Origin: Desulfovibrionaceae bacterium | GTDB lineage: Bacteria > Desulfobacterota > Desulfovibrionia > Desulfovibrionales > Desulfovibrionaceae | Direction of reading: 5' to 3' | Length of the DNA: 64,000 nt | NCBI GenBank assembly: GCA_019421865.1 | Contig: JAHZEL010000010.1 | Location: 1 to 64,000, forward strand | Shown: piece after piece, positions 7,715-16,866 of the stretch | How positions within the stretch are numbered: the first letter of the stretch is position 1 | How the letters are laid out: every line of letters starts with the position of its first letter | Translations under genes and position numbers: made by a program | The notes under the pieces: generated by a model | Seen by the model: the letters and a program-made list of their open reading frames with translations, nothing else | What the model was told of the DNA's origin: nothing | Database searches by the model: none

Positions 7715-10579
7715 ATGGCTGAATATAAGAAAACGTTGAATCTGCCCGTCACCGGTTTTCCCATGAAGGCGAATCTGGTTCAGAAGGAACCGGAAACGCT
7801 GAAGTTCTGGGAAGAAAACAATGTGTTCCAGCTCATGCAGGATGCTTCCGGCTCGCGCGGTGAATTCGTGCTGCACGACGGCCCGCCCTATGCCAACGGT
7901 CACATTCATCTCGGCACGGCGCTGAACAAGATTCTCAAGGACATGATCATCAAGTCCCGTAACCTCATGGGCTGGAAGACCGGCTACATTCCCGGCTGGG
8001 ACTGCCACGGTCTGCCCATCGAACACAACGTGGAACTTGAACTTGGCGACAAGAAGAAGGATCTGCCCGCGCACGTCATCCGCAAGCGCTGCCGTCAGTA
8101 CGCCCAGAAGTTCCTGGACATCCAGCGCAAGGAATTCAAGCGTCTCGGCGTGCTCGGCGACTGGGAACATCCCTACATGTCCATGGATCCGGCCTACGAG
8201 GCCGTGACCGCCGCGGAACTGGCCACCTTCGTGGAACGCGGCGGCGTGGTGCGCAGCAAGAAGCCCATCTACTGGTGCTGCCACTGCAAGACCGCGCTCG
8301 CCGAAGCGGAAGTGGAATACCGCGATCTTTCCTCTCCCTCCATCTATGTGCGCTTCCCCCTGCCTGATCCCCGTCTGAAGGACGTGTTCCCTCAGGCCGA
8401 CGTTTCCCGCGCCTATATCGTGATCTGGACCACCACGCCCTGGACGCTGCCGAGCAACCTTGCCGTGTGCGTGCATCCTGAATTCCGCTACGCCCTCGTG
8501 GAAACCGGCGGCAGCCAGTACATTCTGGCTTCCGAACTGGTGGAAGGCTGCGCCAAGACCTTCGGCTGGAGCGAGTACACCGTGCTCGGCGAAACCACCG
8601 GCGACAAGCTGGAGAAGCTGGAGGCCCGTCATCCCTTCATCGACCGTCCGTCTCTCATCATCAACGGCGGACACGTCACCCTCGACGCCGGTACGGGCTG
8701 CGTCCACACCGCTCCCGGCCACGGCCGCGAGGACTATGAAGTGGGCATGAAGTACGGTCTCGACGTGTACTCCCCCCTCGACGACGAAGGCCGTTTCCTG
8801 CCTTCCGTGGAATTTTTCGCCGGCATGCAGGTGTTCGACGCCAACCCCGCCGTTATTGCCAAGGTGCAGGAACTCGGTCATCTTCTCGCCCGTCAGGACA
8901 TCACGCACTCCTATCCCTGCTGCTGGCGCTGCAAGAACCCCGTCATCTTCCGCGCCACCACCCAGTGGTTCATCGGCATGGAACCCAACAACCTGCGCGG
9001 CAAGGCGCTCGACGCCATCCAGAACAAGGTGAAGTGGATTCCTTCCTGGGGCCAGGGCCGCATCTACAACATGGTGGAATCGCGCCCCGACTGGTGCATT
9101 TCCCGTCAGCGCATGTGGGGCGTGCCGATTCTCGCCCTCATCTGCAAGGACTGCGGCGAAGTGTGGAACGATCCGGCCTGGATGCGCGACATCGCCTCCC
9201 GTTTCGCCTCGCATCCCACCGGCTGCGACTACTGGTATGAACGCGACATTTCCGAAATCGTTCCCGAAGGTCTTGTCTGCCCGCACTGCGGCGGCAGGCA
9301 CTGGGAGAAGGAAGACGACATTCTCGACGTGTGGTTCGACTCCGGCACCAGCTTTGCCGCCGTCATGGAACAGCGTCCTGAAGGCCGCGTGCCCGCCGAC
9401 CTGTATCTGGAAGGCTCCGATCAGCACCGCGGCTGGTTCCACAGCTCCCTGCTGGCTTCCGTGGGGACCCGCGACATTCCTCCCTACAAGGCCGTGCTCA
9501 CCCACGGTTACGTGGTGGACGGCACGGGCCGCAAGATGTCCAAGTCCATCGGCAACGTGGTGGCGCCTCAGGAAGTCATCGACAAGTACGGCGCGGAACT
9601 GCTGCGTCTGTGGGTGGCCTCGGTGGATTACCGCGAAGACATCCGCTACTCCGAAGAAATCATGAAGCGCCTTGTGGACGCCTACCGCCGCATCCGCAAC
9701 ACCTGCCGTTACCTTCTCGGCAGCATTCATGATCTTACCCCCGCCGATCTCGTGCCCTTCGCTTCCATGAAGCCGCTGGACCGCTATGCGCTCAGCCTTG
9801 TGGCCGCCTTCCATGAAAGCGCCGAGACCGCGTATCAGGAATACGAATTCCACAAGGTGTTCCAGGGCCTGCACGGCCTGTGCGCCACCGATCTCTCGGC
9901 CTTCTATCTGGACGTGCTCAAGGATCGCCTGTATTCCTCCCTGCCGGACAGCGCCGAGCGTCGTTCCGCACAGAGCGCGCTCTACCACATGCTGCTCATC
10001 ATGCTGCGCGACATGGCGCCCATCATGAGCTTCACGGCGGAAGAAGTGTTCCGTCACCTTCCCGAAGCCCTGAAGCCCGTGGACGCCGAAGGCAAGCCCG
10101 TGATCACGGTGTTCGCCCTTCCGCAGAAGGACGTGGCCCAGTTCCACCTGTCTGACGATGAGCGCGGCGCCTGGGAAATGGTCATGGACATCCGTGCCGG
10201 CGTGACCCGCGCCATCGAGCCTCTGCGCAAGGAAGGCGTGATCGGCCATGCGCTCGACACCCATGTGACCCTGTATGTGGACGACAAGCTCCGTGCGGCC
10301 ATTGCCGACAGCGGCGCGGACATGCGTTCGGTGTGCATCGTCTCGCAGCTCGACATCGCCGCGTTCAAGGATGCTCCCGTGGACGCCCTTGCCACCGCTC
10401 AGCTCGATGAATGCCCCGGCCTTGCCGTGCGCGTGAAGAAGGCCGGCGGCGACAAGTGCGAACGCTGCTGGATGTACTCCGAAGAACTGGGCACCGATCC
10501 CGAACATCCCACCCTCTGCCCCCGCTGCGCCGAAGTCATGAGGACGCTTGAGGCCGCCGGGGCCGGAGTGAAGGAGTGA
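7715..10579 (+). CDS. ileS: Isoleucyl-tRNA synthetase
   Basis: Class I aminoacyl-tRNA synthetase charging tRNA-Ile, with an editing domain against valine; cytoplasmic. From the chosen ATG the protein has 954 residues. The HIGH motif reads HIHLG (63-67), KMSKS is at 607-611, and the C-terminal zinc knuckle CERCW with CPRC starts at 915, as in the bacterial type. The start at 7715 has GGAGGA seven bases before it; a longer frame from 7604 lacks family similarity and a ribosome site. A TTGACA lies at 7597-7602 but the -10 is poor (CATACC at 21 bases). A perfect 8-bp hairpin (7650-7668) sits in the leader. lspA overlaps its stop. Confidence 0.98.
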   Translation: MAEYKKTLNLPVTGFPMKANLVQKEPETLKFWEENNVFQLMQDASGSRGEFVLHDGPPYANGHIHLGTALNKILKDMIIKSRNLMGWKTGYIPGWDCHGLPIEHNVELELGDKKKDLPAHVIRKRCRQYAQKFLDIQRKEFKRLGVLGDWEHPYMSMDPAYEAVTAAELATFVERGGVVRSKKPIYWCCHCKTALAEAEVEYRDLSSPSIYVRFPLPDPRLKDVFPQADVSRAYIVIWTTTPWTLPSNLAVCVHPEFRYALVETGGSQYILASELVEGCAKTFGWSEYTVLGETTGDKLEKLEARHPFIDRPSLIINGGHVTLDAGTGCVHTAPGHGREDYEVGMKYGLDVYSPLDDEGRFLPSVEFFAGMQVFDANPAVIAKVQELGHLLARQDITHSYPCCWRCKNPVIFRATTQWFIGMEPNNLRGKALDAIQNKVKWIPSWGQGRIYNMVESRPDWCISRQRMWGVPILALICKDCGEVWNDPAWMRDIASRFASHPTGCDYWYERDISEIVPEGLVCPHCGGRHWEKEDDILDVWFDSGTSFAAVMEQRPEGRVPADLYLEGSDQHRGWFHSSLLASVGTRDIPPYKAVLTHGYVVDGTGRKMSKSIGNVVAPQEVIDKYGAELLRLWVASVDYREDIRYSEEIMKRLVDAYRRIRNTCRYLLGSIHDLTPADLVPFASMKPLDRYALSLVAAFHESAETAYQEYEFHKVFQGLHGLCATDLSAFYLDVLKDRLYSSLPDSAERRSAQSALYHMLLIMLRDMAPIMSFTAEEVFRHLPEALKPVDAEGKPVITVFALPQKDVAQFHLSDDERGAWEMVMDIRAGVTRAIEPLRKEGVIGHALDTHVTLYVDDKLRAAIADSGADMRSVCIVSQLDIAAFKDAPVDALATAQLDECPGLAVRVKKAGGDKCERCWMYSEELGTDPEHPTLCPRCAEVMRTLEAAGAGVKE

Positions 10580-11076
10580 AGGCGGCGTTGAACCGCCATG
10601 TCGTCGTCTTTTCGGTGGCGCTGGTCTGGCTTGTGCTGGACCAGCTCACCAAGGCGGCGGTAACGGCCCGCATTGCGGTCGGACACGGCTTCAGCGTCAT
10701 TGACGGCTGCTTCAACATCGTTCATGTTCTGAACAGGGGAGCGGCCTTCGGCTTTCTCGGCGGTCAGGAATCCGGCTGGCAGTTCTGGCTCTTTCTGGCG
10801 GCGGCCGTGCTGGTGTGCGGCATCATCGTGCACATTGCGCGCACATCCGCCTACAGCCGCGTGCTCTTTTTCGGACTGGGCAGCATTCTCGGCGGAGCGG
10901 TGGGCAACCTCATCGACCGCGTGAGAAGCCGTGCCGTCACCGATTTTCTGGACGTATACTGGGGAAACTGGCACTGGCCCGCCTTCAACGTGGCCGACAT
11001 CGCCATCTGTCTGGGCGTGTTCCTTGCCGGAATCGTTCTTCTCAGGCAGGGGCGTGAAGACGACGGGAGAAAGTAA
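10576..11076 (+). CDS. lspA: Prolipoprotein signal peptidase (signal peptidase II)
   Basis: Inner-membrane aspartyl protease that removes the signal peptide of diacylated prolipoproteins. The 166 residues hold four membrane segments. Catalytic aspartates are in GNLIDRV (D114) and FNVADIAI (D141), and VLDQLTK and NRGAAFGFL are also typical. It starts with GTG inside the ileS stop region (GTGA overlap), so it is translationally coupled to ileS, a common pairing in bacteria. Lipoprotein substrates in this window include the CpoB-like protein, the RND adaptor and outer-membrane factor, the NlpC/P60 protein and the 5'-nucleotidase. Confidence 0.97.
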   Translation: MKAALNRHVVVFSVALVWLVLDQLTKAAVTARIAVGHGFSVIDGCFNIVHVLNRGAAFGFLGGQESGWQFWLFLAAAVLVCGIIVHIARTSAYSRVLFFGLGSILGGAVGNLIDRVRSRAVTDFLDVYWGNWHWPAFNVADIAICLGVFLAGIVLLRQGREDDGRK

Positions 11077-11078
11077 CC

Positions 11079-11564
11079 GTGCTCATTTCAGATCTCAGCA
11101 GCGAACAGCTGCTCATGCTCATCGTTCCGGCGCTGCCCAACATGTGGGCGCTGAAGCATGCCATGTATCACGACTTTCCCACGCCGAAGGAAAAGTATCG
11201 CTGGATGATGGCCTGCGTGTTCATCCCCTGCCTCGGCGGCATCGCCTACTACTTTGTGGGCAGAAAGCACGCCAGCAAGGAAAAGGTGGACATCCGCGCA
11301 AGAATCGAGGCGGAACGGGCTGCCAGGGCGCAGGAAGCGGGGGCTGTCGAGCCTTCTGCGGATGCGGCCGTGCAGGAAGCTGCCGCAGTTTCCGAAGCTG
11401 TCGCAGCGCCTGTCGAAGCTCCGGTTGTTGAAGCTCCCGCCGCGCTTTCGGAAGAGGCGGATCGCGAGTCCGCACGGCCGGAGGAGAGGCGCGCACCGGA
11501 AAAGACCGCGCCCCGGGGCGACGACTGGTCCTTCGGCTGCCCCGACGATGTCCGCAGGAGCTGA
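11079..11564 (+). CDS. PLDc_N-domain membrane protein with Ala/Glu-rich tail
   Basis: Protein of 161 residues beginning with GTG two bases after the lspA stop, with GGGAGAAAG as ribosome site. Residues 1-62 resemble the PLDc_N domain: a hydrophobic segment, ALPNMWALKHAM, then PTPKEKYRWMMACVFIPCLGGIAYYFVGRK. This is the two-helix hairpin found at the start of cardiolipin synthases, here without any phospholipase D domain. The rest is a low-complexity tail rich in Ala, Glu, Val and Pro, ending in DDWSFGCPDDVRRS. It is probably an inner-membrane protein of unknown role, co-transcribed with ileS and lspA. Confidence 0.75.
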   Translation: MLISDLSSEQLLMLIVPALPNMWALKHAMYHDFPTPKEKYRWMMACVFIPCLGGIAYYFVGRKHASKEKVDIRARIEAERAARAQEAGAVEPSADAAVQEAAAVSEAVAAPVEAPVVEAPAALSEEADRESARPEERRAPEKTAPRGDDWSFGCPDDVRRS

Positions 11565-11714
11565 CGGCGTAACGACGTATGACGAGGCCGGGCGCGCGGC
11601 GCGGAACATGCGCGGAGAGACTTCTCCCGCGGCAATGTTTCCGTGCAGGGCGCCGGGCTTTTTCGATAAGGGGCCGGAGAGGCCCGAGTCCTCATCTTTC
11701 AGGAGAAAAAGGTT

Positions 11715-12602
11715 ATGGAACTTTTCACATGGGGCCGCAACCTTGCCCTTTTGTCCCTGCCTCTGATGCTGACGGCGTGCGTGACGACCGGCGAGCATAA
11801 TGCCCTTCAGGCCCAGGTCAATCAGATCAACCGTCAGGTGAGCAGCAGTCAGACCAATCAGGCCGACAGCTGGTCGCAGCTCATGGAACTGCGTCAGGAA
11901 GTGTCGGAACTGCGCGGTCAGATCGACACCCTCAATTACGCGCTTCAGCGTGCGGGCGGCGCTCAGAAGATGGCCGACACCCTGGCCATGCATGACCGCG
12001 CCCTGCGTCTTCTGGAAAGCCAGATGGCGCTTGATCTGCAGCTCGACGGCGATCCCTCCGCGCAGGCCGGCATGGCCGGCGGCATGACCGGCATTCCCGG
12101 AACGGATCCCATGGCGGGCGCTTCCATGCCGCAGACCCAGCCCAATGCGGGCATCGCTCCCGCCGCCCCTGTCGTACCCGCCGCTCCCGCAGCGGGCGCC
12201 GCGCCTGCCGCTCAGCAGAACGTGGACATGGCTCAGGCCCTGTACGACAACGGCATGAAGTCCTTCAACTCCCGCCAGTATCAGGCCGCTCTGCGCTCCT
12301 TCAGCGACTTCACTAAGACCTATCCCAAGAACAAGCTGATTTCCAACGCCTGGTTCTGGCAGGGCGAATGCCAGTATCAGATGAAGAACTATGCCGAGGC
12401 GGCTCTGGCCTATGAGAACGTGATCTCCGGCTATCCCAACAGCGTGAAGGCTCCGGCTTCCTATCTGAAGCAGGGCATGGCCTTCCTGCAGCTCGACAAG
12501 AAGGCGGCGGCCAAGCAGCGTCTGAACGAGCTGGTGCGCAAGTTCCCCAAGGCTCCTGAGGCCACCCGCGCCAAGCAGATCATCTCTCAGAACAAGCTGT
12601 AA
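11715..12602 (+). CDS. cpoB: TPR lipoprotein, CpoB/YbgF family
   Basis: Periplasmic protein of 295 residues with a lipoprotein signal (LMLTAC, C22), then a coiled coil (about 30-80), a Pro/Ala/Gly-rich linker (about 110-165) and three TPR-like repeats (about 175-290) with NVDMAQALYDNGMKSF and the AYENVISGYPNS repeat. CpoB/YbgF links the Tol-Pal machine with peptidoglycan synthesis during outer-membrane constriction. Here the gene is not next to tolB/pal in this window, so the name rests on architecture. A lipid anchor is unusual for E. coli CpoB but common in other phyla. The ribosome site is AGGAG before the ATG. Confidence 0.85.
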   Translation: MELFTWGRNLALLSLPLMLTACVTTGEHNALQAQVNQINRQVSSSQTNQADSWSQLMELRQEVSELRGQIDTLNYALQRAGGAQKMADTLAMHDRALRLLESQMALDLQLDGDPSAQAGMAGGMTGIPGTDPMAGASMPQTQPNAGIAPAAPVVPAAPAAGAAPAAQQNVDMAQALYDNGMKSFNSRQYQAALRSFSDFTKTYPKNKLISNAWFWQGECQYQMKNYAEAALAYENVISGYPNSVKAPASYLKQGMAFLQLDKKAAAKQRLNELVRKFPKAPEATRAKQIISQNKL

Positions 12603-12702
12603 TTTCCTGCGCTTCGCGGCGGCAGGCGCAAGTTTGTCCGCTTCGGAGCGTTTCGATGCAACACTCGGCCCGCCTTTTCATGCGGCCGACACGGCTGAAC
12701 AG

Positions 12703-12735
12703 GGCCCGGCGTTTCGAGGCGCCGGGCCTTTTGTC
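12703..12735 (+). terminator. Terminator after cpoB
   Basis: Perfect 9-bp stem GGCCCGGCG (12703-12711) with CGCCGGGCC (12720-12728), eight-base loop, then TTTTGTCGTCTTTC. Confidence 0.92.
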
Positions 12736-13392
12736 GTCTTTCGGGGGGATGGCGGGCTTTTGGGGGAGAGGACAGGTGTGGTGAGGCTGCTCTGTGTTTT
12801 CCGCCGGACGCGCGGGGCGGAAGAGCATTGTCCGGGCGAGGCGGCGTTCATGGGGGGCGGCGCGACCCCCAGGGCAATCAGAGAGGAACTCAGGGGGGAG
12901 GTCGGAGAGAAGGGGGACCGTGCGGGGAAAAATCGTACCTGGACTGACGTGCGAAAGGCAGAAAGACCGCAGGCGACGCAAGGCGTGTGCAACCGAGAGC
13001 TGACCGTGTGTGGGGGGGGGAGAAACTTGCGTGCAGACGGCAAGTGCGTGTGGGCGCGCCGGGCGGAAAGCACATACGGGGTGAAGCCCTGGATCGCAAA
13101 CTCCGGAAGAGGGCGGGGCGTCGGCCGGAGCGGCAGCGCTTGTCGCCCCCGCCTCCATTCCATCCCCCCCCCACATTTCCCCCCCCTCCCCGCAAAGCCC
13201 CTCGGAAGCATTCCCGAAAAGCGTCGGGCGCATCGCGGGTGTTTTTTGTCGTTTCGGCATGCGCTTTGCCTGAAAGCCCTGCCTGCTCTGCTGAAGACTC
13301 CCGGAAGCCACACGTCCTGTGCGCTCCTCCCGGGCCCGATGTGCTTCCCTTTTCCGGCGCTTCGGCCCACGGCGGCGGAGCAGGGGTCGCTC
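12736..13392. other. Gene-free spacer, G-rich then C-rich
   Basis: About 650 bases between cpoB and the helicase promoter. The first part is G/A-rich on the top strand; the last part holds C-runs. Frames on both strands are long only because stop codons are rare in this composition; none has a ribosome site or recognisable domain. The one distinct structure is the inverted repeat listed separately. Confidence 0.55.
13009..13175. repeat. Inverted repeat of G9/C9 tracts
   Basis: TGT-G9-A at 13009-13021 and its exact complement T-C9-ACA at 13163-13175 form a 13-bp perfect inverted repeat around 141 bases. A further C8 tract follows at about 13179-13186. No gene is interrupted. Confidence 0.7.
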
Positions 13393-13421
13393 TTGGCAAG
13401 GGAAAAAGAATCAGCTATGAT
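13393..13421 (+). promoter_or_regulatory. Sigma-70-type promoter of the DEAD-box helicase
   Basis: TTGGCA (13393-13398), 17 bases, TATGAT (13416-13421). Predicted transcription start near 13428 gives a T-rich leader of about 47 bases to the ATG. Confidence 0.75.
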
Positions 13422-13474
13422 GTCATGTTCTTTCAAGTCATATGTTTTTTATTTCCTTCTATCAGGATTCTATT

Positions 13475-15196
13475 ATGTCGGATACGATGATAAACGACGA
13501 GGAGCTGAAGATCACGGCTCCTGAAGATTCCCTTCCGCCCTGCACGCTGGAAGACCTGCCCGAAACCGTGCAGCAGGCCTGCGCCCGTGCCGGATGGACG
13601 CGCCTCATGCCCGTGCAGGCGCATGCGCTGCCCTATCTCATGGCCGGACGCGACATCATGGTGCAGTCCCGCACGGGCAGCGGCAAGACCGGCGCCTATC
13701 TTCTGCCGCTTCTTACCCTGCTCGACGCCGGGGAAAGAAAGGCGCAGGCCCTCATTCTTGCGCCCACGCGCGAGCTGGCCAGCCAGGTCGAACACGAAGC
13801 CCGCACGCTCTTTGAAGGCACGGGCCTTTCCGTGGCGGCGCTTTACGGCGGCGTGGGGTACGGCCGTCAGCTTGAGGCGCTGCGTGAAGGCGTGCAGCTC
13901 ATCGTGGGCACGCCCGGCCGCGTGCTCGATCATCTTCTGCGCCGGACGCTCTCTCTGGACTCGCTGCGCGCGCTCATCTTCGATGAAGCCGACCGCATGC
14001 TCTCCATCGGTTTCTATCCCGACATGAAGGAGATTCAGCGCTATCTGCCTTCCCGGCCCATCCTGTCCGCGCTGTTCTCCGCCACCTATCCCCAGCACGT
14101 TCTGAACCTTGCCGGAGAATTTCTGCGCGATCCGCAGATGCTCAGCCTCTCGCAGGGGCAGGTGCACGTGGCGGCCATTCAGCATCTCTATGTGGAGTGC
14201 GGCCGCATGGACAAGGACCGCACCCTTGTGCGCCTCATGGAAACCGAGAATCCCACCTCGGCCATCATTTTCTGCAATACCAAGTCCGACGTGCACTATG
14301 TGACCGCCGTGCTCAAGGGCTTCGGCTACAACGCGGACGAGCTTTCCGCCGATCTTTCGCAGAACAAGCGCGAGGACGTGCTCGCCCGTCTGCGCGAAGG
14401 GAAGATCCGCATGCTCGTGGCCACCGACGTGGCGGCCCGCGGCATCGACATTCCCGAGCTTTCCCATGTGTTTCTGTATCAGCCTCCGGAAGACCGCGAG
14501 TCCTATATCCACCGCGCGGGCCGCACGGGTCGCGCCGGGGCTGCCGGTACGGTGATCTCCCTTGTGGACATCATGGAAAAGATGGAGCTGCAGCGCATCG
14601 CCTCCTTCTACCGCATCGACCTTGTGCCGCTCGCCAATCCCACCGACGAGGATGTGGCGCTGGCCGCCGGTCGCCGCGAAACCGCGCTGCTCGACGCGCG
14701 CCGCAGAGCCTGCACCGGCCTTCAGCTGGAACGCGCCCGCCGTTATCTTTCCCTCGTGAAGGACATGGCCCAGAGCGAGGATGAGGATCAGCTGCTGCTT
14801 CTGGCCCTGCTCATGGATGCCGACTATCAGCGCAGCCTCGGCATGGAACAGACGCTGCCCCGTCCCCGCGCCGAACGCGAGAACGAACAGCGTTCCTCCC
14901 GCCGCAAGGGCAACAGATCCGCCTCCGAAGGCGAGGGCGAAGGTTCCCGTTCCCGCCGGCGCAAGCGCAGAAAGGATGCTCCCGCCGGAGCGGAAGGGGC
15001 CGCTGAAGCCTCGGCCGCAGCAGACGCCTCCGCATCCGCCGAAGAAGCCGCCGCGCCTCAGGGCGACGCGGAACCGGCCCGCGAGGGCGAAGGAAGAAAG
15101 CGCCGTCCGCGCCGCAGATCGCGCAGGCGTTCTTCGCAGGAAAACGGATCCGAGGCCGGAAACGACGTTTCCGCACAGGCGGGCGACGCGGAGTAA
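13475..15196 (+). CDS. DEAD-box ATP-dependent RNA helicase
   Basis: RNA-unwinding ATPase of 573 residues, probably in ribosome assembly or mRNA remodelling. Helicase motifs in order are TGSGKT (67-72), APTRELA, GTPGRV, DEAD (170-173), SAT, ATDVAARGID and HRAGRTGR (from 346). The last 100 residues are a disordered tail of Arg/Lys clusters (SRRRKRRK, RPRRRSRRR) mixed with Ala/Glu stretches, as in RNA-binding tails of DeaD/RhlE-type helicases. The start at 13475 (MSDTMINDEE) follows CAGGA at proper distance; an upstream ATG at 13442 would add MFFISFYQDSI and has no ribosome site. Own promoter at 13393. Which E. coli helicase it replaces cannot be told. Confidence 0.95.
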   Translation: MSDTMINDEELKITAPEDSLPPCTLEDLPETVQQACARAGWTRLMPVQAHALPYLMAGRDIMVQSRTGSGKTGAYLLPLLTLLDAGERKAQALILAPTRELASQVEHEARTLFEGTGLSVAALYGGVGYGRQLEALREGVQLIVGTPGRVLDHLLRRTLSLDSLRALIFDEADRMLSIGFYPDMKEIQRYLPSRPILSALFSATYPQHVLNLAGEFLRDPQMLSLSQGQVHVAAIQHLYVECGRMDKDRTLVRLMETENPTSAIIFCNTKSDVHYVTAVLKGFGYNADELSADLSQNKREDVLARLREGKIRMLVATDVAARGIDIPELSHVFLYQPPEDRESYIHRAGRTGRAGAAGTVISLVDIMEKMELQRIASFYRIDLVPLANPTDEDVALAAGRRETALLDARRRACTGLQLERARRYLSLVKDMAQSEDEDQLLLLALLMDADYQRSLGMEQTLPRPRAERENEQRSSRRKGNRSASEGEGEGSRSRRRKRRKDAPAGAEGAAEASAAADASASAEEAAAPQGDAEPAREGEGRKRRPRRRSRRRSSQENGSEAGNDVSAQAGDAE

Positions 15197-15201
15197 GACC
15201 C

Positions 15202-15672
15202 GTGCGCATACCTGAAACGGTGATCGATCCGCAGGCGGACAACTCCGGCCCCGAAGAGCTGGTGAACACCTTCGAGGCCCTGCTTGCGGAATCGGATGTC
15301 GCCGCCTTTTTCCGGATTTTAGGCATAGGCCGCTTTTCCCTGTCGGCAAGGCGGAACATGCAGTCCGTGTTCACGGCCCTTTGCGCGGGGCTGTGGCGGC
15401 TGGCCCTGAAAAGGGCCGTGCCCGACCGGTGCGACGCGGCTTTTGAACGGTATATCGCCTCGCTCTGGACGAAGATGAAGGATGCCGACGCACAGGCGGT
15501 GCTTGTACGCGACATGGCTTCGTTTCTGCCGTCCAGCGGAACCGAGGACTTCACCCCCACGGCGAGGGAAGTGTTCCGCCGGGCGGGACGGGAGCCGGAT
15601 CAGGCGGGGCTTGTGGGCATGGCGCTGTTTCTGCGGCGTCTGTACGATTATTTCTTCAACCATCTCATGTAG
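15202..15672 (+). CDS. Hypothetical protein between helicase and TrmI
   Basis: I do not recognise this 156-residue protein. It begins with GTG five bases after the helicase stop and ends 12 bases before trmI, so it is probably co-transcribed with both. Composition is that of a soluble, mostly helical protein, with no signal peptide or cysteine motif. There are Arg-rich helices (SARRNMQS, WRLALKRAVPDRC) and an aromatic C-terminus, LYDYFFNHLM. The tight packing between two RNA-modifying or remodelling genes hints at an RNA- or ribosome-related role, but that is only context. Confidence 0.7.
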   Translation: MRIPETVIDPQADNSGPEELVNTFEALLAESDVAAFFRILGIGRFSLSARRNMQSVFTALCAGLWRLALKRAVPDRCDAAFERYIASLWTKMKDADAQAVLVRDMASFLPSSGTEDFTPTAREVFRRAGREPDQAGLVGMALFLRRLYDYFFNHLM

Positions 15673-15684
15673 CAGGAACTTATT

Positions 15685-16593
15685 ATGCCTCAGTACGGCG
15701 ATCTCGTCATTCTGGCTTCCCCCCGCGGCAAGCGGCACATTTACCGCATCGAGGAAGGGCACGATCTGCACACGCAGGACGGCGTCATGCGCGCAGCCGA
15801 TGTGGTGGCCGCCGATTTCGGCACGGAAGTGCGTACGGCTCTCGGCGTTCCCTTCCGCCTTCAGAAGCCCCAGCTTCATGACCTCGTCATGGGCATCAAA
15901 AGGCAGACGCAGATCATGTATCCCAAGGACATGGGACTCATCTGCTTCAAGCTCGGCGTAGGCAACGGACGCACCATTCTTGAGGCCGGTTCCGGTTCCG
16001 GCGGCTTCACGCTGGCGCTGTCGTGGTTTTCCGGCCCGAACGGTCATGTGCACAGCTTCGAGGCCCGCGAGGAGTTCCACAAGCTCGCGAAACGCAACCT
16101 GGAATGGGCCGGTGTGGGCGACAACGTCACCTTCCATCTGCGCGACATTGCCAACGGTTTCGGCGTGGATGATCCCGACGTGCTGAACGGTCAGAAGGGC
16201 GACGCGCTCTTCCTCGACGTGCGTACGCCCTGGGAATACCTCGACGCCGCGCGCGAGGCTCTTGTGCCCGGCGCGCCCATCGCGTTCCTTCTGCCCACCA
16301 TCGAGCAGGTGTCCGAACTCATCAAGGCGCTGGAAATCGAGCCCTTCGAGGAAACGGAAGTCTGCGAGGTGCTGGTGCGTCCGTGGAAGGTCGTGCCGGG
16401 ACGCCTGCGTCCTGCCGACCGCATGAGCGCGCACACCGCCTTCCTCGTGTTTACGAGAATTCAGGAGCGCAGCGCCGACTGGGACGCCCTCATTCCTCTG
16501 GGAACCCGCGAACGCAAGCAGGAGGCCGCCCGTCAGGCCCGTCTTGCCGCCGCCCGCGGCGAAGATCCCGACAGCGTGGATTACGACATCTAA
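15685..16593 (+). CDS. trmI: tRNA (adenine-N1)-methyltransferase, TrmI family
   Basis: SAM-dependent enzyme that makes m1A58 in the T-loop of tRNAs. The 302 residues show an N-terminal beta domain, KRQTQIMYPKDMGLI (near 72-86), the SAM motif EAGSGSGGFTLAL (about 100-112), and DALFLDVRTPWEYL (catalytic region). The C-terminus carries a charged tail ending VDYDI. TrmI of bacteria and archaea acts as a homotetramer. It lies in the helicase operon, 12 bases after the unknown protein, with AGGA ahead of the ATG. The length is slightly above that of Thermus TrmI because of the tail. Confidence 0.92.
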   Translation: MPQYGDLVILASPRGKRHIYRIEEGHDLHTQDGVMRAADVVAADFGTEVRTALGVPFRLQKPQLHDLVMGIKRQTQIMYPKDMGLICFKLGVGNGRTILEAGSGSGGFTLALSWFSGPNGHVHSFEAREEFHKLAKRNLEWAGVGDNVTFHLRDIANGFGVDDPDVLNGQKGDALFLDVRTPWEYLDAAREALVPGAPIAFLLPTIEQVSELIKALEIEPFEETEVCEVLVRPWKVVPGRLRPADRMSAHTAFLVFTRIQERSADWDALIPLGTRERKQEAARQARLAAARGEDPDSVDYDI

Positions 16594-16866
16594 CGTACAC
16601 GGCGGCGGAGCCGGGGCATTCCCGCTTCCGCCCGAAAGAGCGGCCTTCCTTGCCCCGTGGGGCATGGAGCCGCTTTTTCCGCCATTTTCTGCCGGAGCGG
16701 CGCGCAGCTTCCCCCTGTTCCGGAGGGCGTTTTCCTTCTTCCCCTGCCGCGAAAACGCGCGGAAGAAGCGGGGAAAGAGCTCCTTTGCGGGTGCCGCCCC
16801 CCTTCGGGCGGAAGAGAGGCCCGGTCTTTTCACCACAACACGGGGACAAACCCCGGATGCATTCCC

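Noticed and set aside
7490..10507. Open frame of about 1000 codons antisense to ileS
   Set aside because: It mirrors ileS in the frame where rare codons TTA, CTA and TCA would be stops. The translation is His/Val/Gly-rich without any domain, and ileS is certain.
12634..13524. Open frames on both strands in the cpoB-helicase spacer
   Set aside because: They run through the cpoB terminator, homopolymer tracts and the helicase promoter; no domain.
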